DNA from: Tretioscincus oriximinensis
Taxonomy: Eukaryota > Chordata > Lepidosauria > Squamata > Gymnophthalmidae
Assembly (NCBI GenBank): GCA_022410635.1
Contig: JAJVDF010000460.1
Location: forward strand, 1 to 64,000
Reading direction: 5' to 3'
DNA: 64,000 bases
The notes under the pieces were generated by a model. The model made no database searches, was not told the origin of the DNA, and was given only the letters and a program-made list of their open reading frames with translations. Shown here piece after piece: positions 52,101 to 58,100 of the stretch. The position numbers and the translations under genes were made by a program. Position 1 is the first letter of the stretch. Every line of letters starts with the position of its first letter.

Positions 52101-55100
52101 TAAAAAAAAACCCATTCCAGCATTTCTTTTCAGATCGATTGAATACAAGAGAGGTTAAAATCAAAACACTTTATAACTAATATAAGTAATAACTACACAA
52201 TTGACTTAGAATTCCAGTGGTGTCTGTTTTACAATACACCATCTTCAAATTACAAGCTCATGGGATTCATAATTAATAACAAAGGGTATCTAATTGAAGA
52301 AGTATGCTTAAAATTGGTACTGGGAAGAGCAACAACAAAAGATTTAGACAAGATTTTTAGAATTTTATAGCTTCTCAATGAACATAACCATCAGAATTGT
52401 TGTGTCATATAGATACAAAAAGTAAAGAATGCTTAACCAACCAGGATGTGAAACACATAGACTTTGGGCTTCTCAGCCCAACAAAGGCTTCTCAGGATAA
52501 CAATAGAAAACTAGAAAGACCAACCAATGAATTCTACATCAAATACAAGAAGGAGGATGAGAAGGAGGAGGTTGGTTTTAAACCCTGGTTTTCTCAACCC
52601 AGAGGGACCCAAAGCAGCTTGCATAACTTTCTGTTTTTGTTCTCTTTACAACTTGTGAAGTAGGTGGAACTGTCAGGAGCCTAAGGTCGTCCAGCTGGCT
52701 TTGGATAGGAGTGCAAAATTGAACTGGGAGACAAGTCTTAGCACAAGTGCCAAAGATTAAAGACCTCTCCCCGTTGAACTTTATTCTGGGTTATAGTGGA
52801 CAGAGCTTGGCCATCCATATGCTTGTATAGACTATGACAGATTCCATACGGTCACCAAGAATTAGTTAGAGGTAAACGGTATGAGGCAAGCAAGCAATTA
52901 AACAGAAGAATGTGAATCAATATATCCATAGAGTTACTTAGGCCTTGGTCCACACCACAAATTTGAGTCTCATTTAATCCATTTTAAGTGGATTTTGCTT
53001 TGAATAGCGAGCTCAAACTCCTGTTCCTGCCTATCCCACTAATGGCACTTAAAAACATGGTACCAGCTCAATGATTAGAGTAAGAGTAAGTCAGGGGAGT
53101 GGAGTGGCAAAACTAGGAAGTGGGAGTGGGTGATGAGATGGGGGGTAGGTTTCCATAGCCTTGTCCCACACATCCCTTCATGCCTCCACAGACCTCCCAT
53201 GATGTAAAATTCTTGGTTATCCAGCACCAATCTGAGCAGCAAATGATCATCATGTAATTCATTTATTACGTGATATTGCTTCATGGCATGATAATTGAGT
53301 GCCATTTGGAAGAGTTATTGGGCTAAGGAAGATCATGCTAACAATTTTTAACCTATTAGTCTCTAAGGTGCTACGAGACCCTCTTGCTAGCAACTAGATG
53401 TACTTGGCTTTAGATTATGTCATTTGGAATTGTTGAATATTTGAATCCAATAAAATCTGAAGAACCACAATTTCCTTATTTTTTCATTACATAGCAGTTT
53501 TCTCTTGTCTCCATTTCATTTTTCTCCATATTACAGTTTGGCTTTAGAATAAATGTTTGTCTAATGGAGGAGTGGTATATTATTAATTTTTCTAGTTTTA
53601 TTAGGGCCACAGGCACATACCATACATTTTGTGTTATTTAACATTTCTTAGTCCCCAAAGAAAGAATTCCAGACCAGAAAATAAGTTTCAAACAGTATTT
53701 TCTGTTTTTCAATCTTGTTCAAAGCCTGTTTTTCTGAGTTTCAATCCTGTTCTTCGAGACTAAGAAATGTTGAGTCATATATGTGTGACTGCAGCCTAGG
53801 ACTATTTTTTGAGATACATTTTGCCATGCACAGTAGAGAAAAGGTTTGCTGCTGTAATATTGTAGTTGGGTTCCAGAAGTATAAAAAGTCAATGTATAGA
53901 ATTTTAAAAGAAAATTTAATTGGTCAAAACCAATATTATCTGTGATCCTTCTATGTTTGATTCCAATATTATTTTACCTACGGCTATTGCAACAACCATA
54001 AAAAATGAAATGGCCAATTTCAGTTCTTTTCTCATACTATTTTGTATAGATTATCAAGAGATACAAGAAACACATATCCATGTTCTCAGAATCACCAGTA
54101 CTGATCATTATATTGGAAAGCACAGGAAACTGCATTTTAGAACTTTTAGAGATGAAATAAAAGTGTATGATTGATGGGATTCTATATAACACTAAAGTTC
54201 TTACAAACCGTTAATCATCTTAGCAAATCAAAATTCTATATTGTTGTTTCTATTAGTATTAGTAGTAGTAGAAGAAGAAGAGGAAGAAGAATCATCAAGT
54301 TTTTATACCCACTCTTTTCCAGAGTGGCTTATGGGGTTAATTTTCACCCGAAGGCTTACATCTAATTCTATAGTAGAAGTAGGAGTACTAGGAGTAGTGT
54401 TCTTACCTTAAATGAACTAGGATAGTAGCAAATGTTTTTTACAGCAATCCACATTCTGGTGTGAGGTTTCCCTAAAAATTCTACATGGTAACTTTCAGTG
54501 TCACCATTCACATCATATGCCACATACTGTCCATCAGTGGGATCTGGACAAAGAATGCCAGGCCAGCTTAAAACAAAATATTTTTAGTCATCAGTTCAGA
54601 GAAAGATAAACAGCAGAGCCGTTTTATGCACAGATATGATTTTTATATCATTGCATAAGATTTCCAAAGATAAAATGAAGGTTTTTAGTTTTCTGATTGC
54701 AGTTTATGTTTGAATCGAACATAGATGTATCATACTAAATGCTATCTAATCATAAAAATAACAGATTTGAATTCTTAATACCCAAAACATATTTTGAAGA
54801 CTATACGTAAGAAATTTGTACATTTTAATTTTCACCTCTTAAAATGACATGTCCTAATGTAGCAATCATAAAAATCCCAGAGGGTTTTTACTCTCCCATC
54901 CCTTTTGTAGCAATATTCCCATATCATGGGATATTAGACTTATGCTGCCATTGCTGCCCTCTTGAACAAAGAGTTTGCCTGTTTTTACTGTGAAAAGTTC
55001 TTTGAATCCTAGCTTGTAATTAGCTGATCTGTGTCTCTGTTTCTGAGAACATATGAACATAAAAGGATCCCTGCTGAATCCGGCTGGGGTTCATCTAATC

Positions 55101-58100
55101 CAGCATTCTGTCTCACACAGTGGCCCACCAATTGCATTTTTCACATTTACTATCACTTTTTCATGAATAAATTCAATAGGATGAAGCAGCTGATTAGTGT
55201 CCAATAGCCTCCACTTACAATGAAAGGCAAACAAAGGAAGTATGAGCAAATAGCATACTTGTGAGGTGTTACCAGCTCTTGCAGGTAATGTCTGGACAGT
55301 TCTATCATAATGCAAAGATTAGATATCATGCTATTGAAGATACATAAAATAACTAACATAAAAAAGCCCAGTGATGCACCTTTCTAGCACTACCACTTCT
55401 AGATTCCTGCAATCACTTCTAGTAAATCTCCTATAATTGGATTATTCTAGCATTTTTTAAAAAAATCTGTGTGCAATCTGCATATATAATGCTTGTATTT
55501 TAGATGCATATCCATGTGTAATGAAACCTGCCTAAATTAACATGTTGCTCCTTTAAGAAGCAGAAGCCTGGAGAGGGGAGGAATTTAGAGAGGGAGACTC
55601 GAGATAGATCTTGCAGCTGGAAGGATTGTTCTGTTCTCTGACAGAAACTATACTGTGGTTATGAAACAGTGTCTGCATGAACAGTTTTTAAAAGAGGATG
55701 TATTTGACTAAGAAATACTGATTACGGCTGGGAGAGTAAGGGGTTGATGGATCTGGACAAGAGTTTTATTGTGGGTTTGTTTAACTAGCCTGGAAAGCAT
55801 TAAAGTGTTCAGACAATTTCCTAACCCTATTCTGTTATTTTGTATCTGTTAATAGTTTGAAGTGGCATTTCCCCTCTTGGTTACTTTGTTAAAATAAAGA
55901 GTTTGTGTTCAAACTTGGAATCCTTATTGAAAGAACAGTGTAAAGGAGAGTCATTCAAATACATATCACTCTGAACATATTTCTTCCTGAGGGAAGTGAT
56001 GACAGTCCCCTTTTCATACTTGTATCAACCATACATTATACCATCTTATCCACATTAATGTTATATATAAGAACATAATATCCCAGTGTCTATGATTTAT
56101 CATTACTTACAGTGGGGCCATACTAAATAAGACCCTGCAAGGCAAACACACATCAATCCAAGTAACTGTTCTCACAATCCCAACTGTGCATTGAACATAA
56201 TAACAATGGTGTGCAAGACTGGCAAAATTAGGCTGCAGGTACCATTACACTATGCCTTTCCATAAAATGACTAGAGGTGTCTACTAGTATTAAAACAATA
56301 TATGGCTCCTTAGCTGTACTTTGGGACTAATTTACAAAAATCTGCTGATAAAAGATTGTATCCAATCACTGTTTGGATAGGAAGGAAGGAACCTCTACTT
56401 ACTATGAACTGCTTTTTATTTGGGAGTGTTTTTAACACAGTGGCAGAGCAAAAAATTGAAAGCAAAAGTTGTCTGTTTAATCTCAACCTCTCCCCAAAGT
56501 AAGCAATGCTAAACAATCTCTGTACCTCTCTCTTTTTTAGCTCAAATCACTATTAAATTTTAAATGTTAATACAACACTTTGTTTATTATTTATTTATAC
56601 TTATACCCCACCCTATACTAGAAGATCTCAGATTTCTTCCATTTATACAACATTTTGAACATTTCCCCCTTTTTCTCTCTTCCTTCTCCCCACATCCTTA
56701 TTTACATCATTTTCGATATTAAAGAAGGGCTTACATTTGGAACACCCATATTAATCTCAATTTTGTTGCTTCATCCCTTATTTTTGCCCCTAAATAGTTT
56801 TTTTACAATCAACCTTTTCAGTTTACAGTCCCTTCTTTTTTGGTTATTTTCAAGTTTATTAATTCTACAATTAGAGATTTCAATTTTAATCATACATTTT
56901 TGGGATTGACCATTTTGTACTACCTTTCCATTCACCAGCTAAGGTAGTCTGAGCACGTGAGATGATCTTTTCTATAAAATCCCTAACATTATCAGGTATA
57001 AGATTTTCCAGGTCCCGATGTAACAGAGCCATCTTACTAGTTAACTTAATTGTAAATTAAATGTAATATTTATTTCTCTTTCCACCTTTATCCAAAATTC
57101 TTTCACCTTTTTAATATATTTTCCAAAATATCCTTGAACAATAGAAATCAATTGAACTCATATAATCCCAACATATTTATATTAAGTTACATACAAAATG
57201 AATACCAGCGGTACAACTATTGTTTAGCATCCTTGCCTCCCCCCCCCCCCTCTAACCCCATGGGAGAAGTTGAATTTGAATCTTAAATTATAATTAAGGT
57301 CTGAGAACTTGCTTAACCACAGTTATTATCTCAGATCCCCCCCATCGGTTCAGCTGGCTATATATCAATAATTTCTTCCAGTTTTTCATCCAGTAGTCTT
57401 TTTGGGTAACATTTTGTCACCATTTTTTCACTTAAATAATCTGACATTAATTAGTCAGCCAAATAATGGTGCCAATTACCAAGAGTCCATTTATTAGAGT
57501 CTTTCCACCCAAGTATTATTACAGCTAAGGCTGCCATTGTCATTTGGGCAACTAGATATTTATCCTCCTGAAGTACGCCATGATCTATTTGTAACAGAAC
57601 CATTTCTTTAGTTCTATCTCATTTTTTATTATTGCATATCTTTCACCTTTTGACATTCCCATTCCCTGTACAGTGGTACCTCGGTTCTCGAACGCCTTGA
57701 ATGTCGACCAAATCGGTGTTCGACCAGGCGATTCCAGAAACTTTTGTCCTGGAATCTGAACACCTATTTGGAACTCGAACTTCCTTCGGCGTTCTTTCGG
57801 CCCGGCGCGCCTTGCTTGCGTCATCAGTGTGCGTTTTTTTGGCCCGGCGCGCCTTGCTTCGGTTCTCGAACAATTTGGTTCTCGACCGTCCTGCCGGAAC
57901 GAATTCTGTTCGAGAACCGAGGTACCACTGTATATGAAAATGCCTCTTTGTTGGCATCCAAGCCAACACATTCCATGCCAACACCTTTTGGAAAGAATTG
58001 TGACAATTGCATTGGTGTTCTACACGATTTGTGGAGTATTTTTCTTCTTGTTTCTCTCATATGATTATTTTTAGTTTCTTACATCCTTCTAATCTCCTTT

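Larger units (their letters stand above)
41306..54406. other. ZCWPW2: ZCWPW2 intron 2 (between exons 2 and 3)
   Basis: 13.1 kb, the largest intron, GTAAGA donor and TTTCCTATAG acceptor. Contains three hAT copies of one family, another hAT, two solo LTRs, SINEs and CR1 pieces listed separately. 42200-42600, 42880-43740, 45000-46190, 46500-46990, 47580-48950, 49600-50200, 50740-51370 and 52870-54250 show nothing I can name. Confidence 0.8.
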
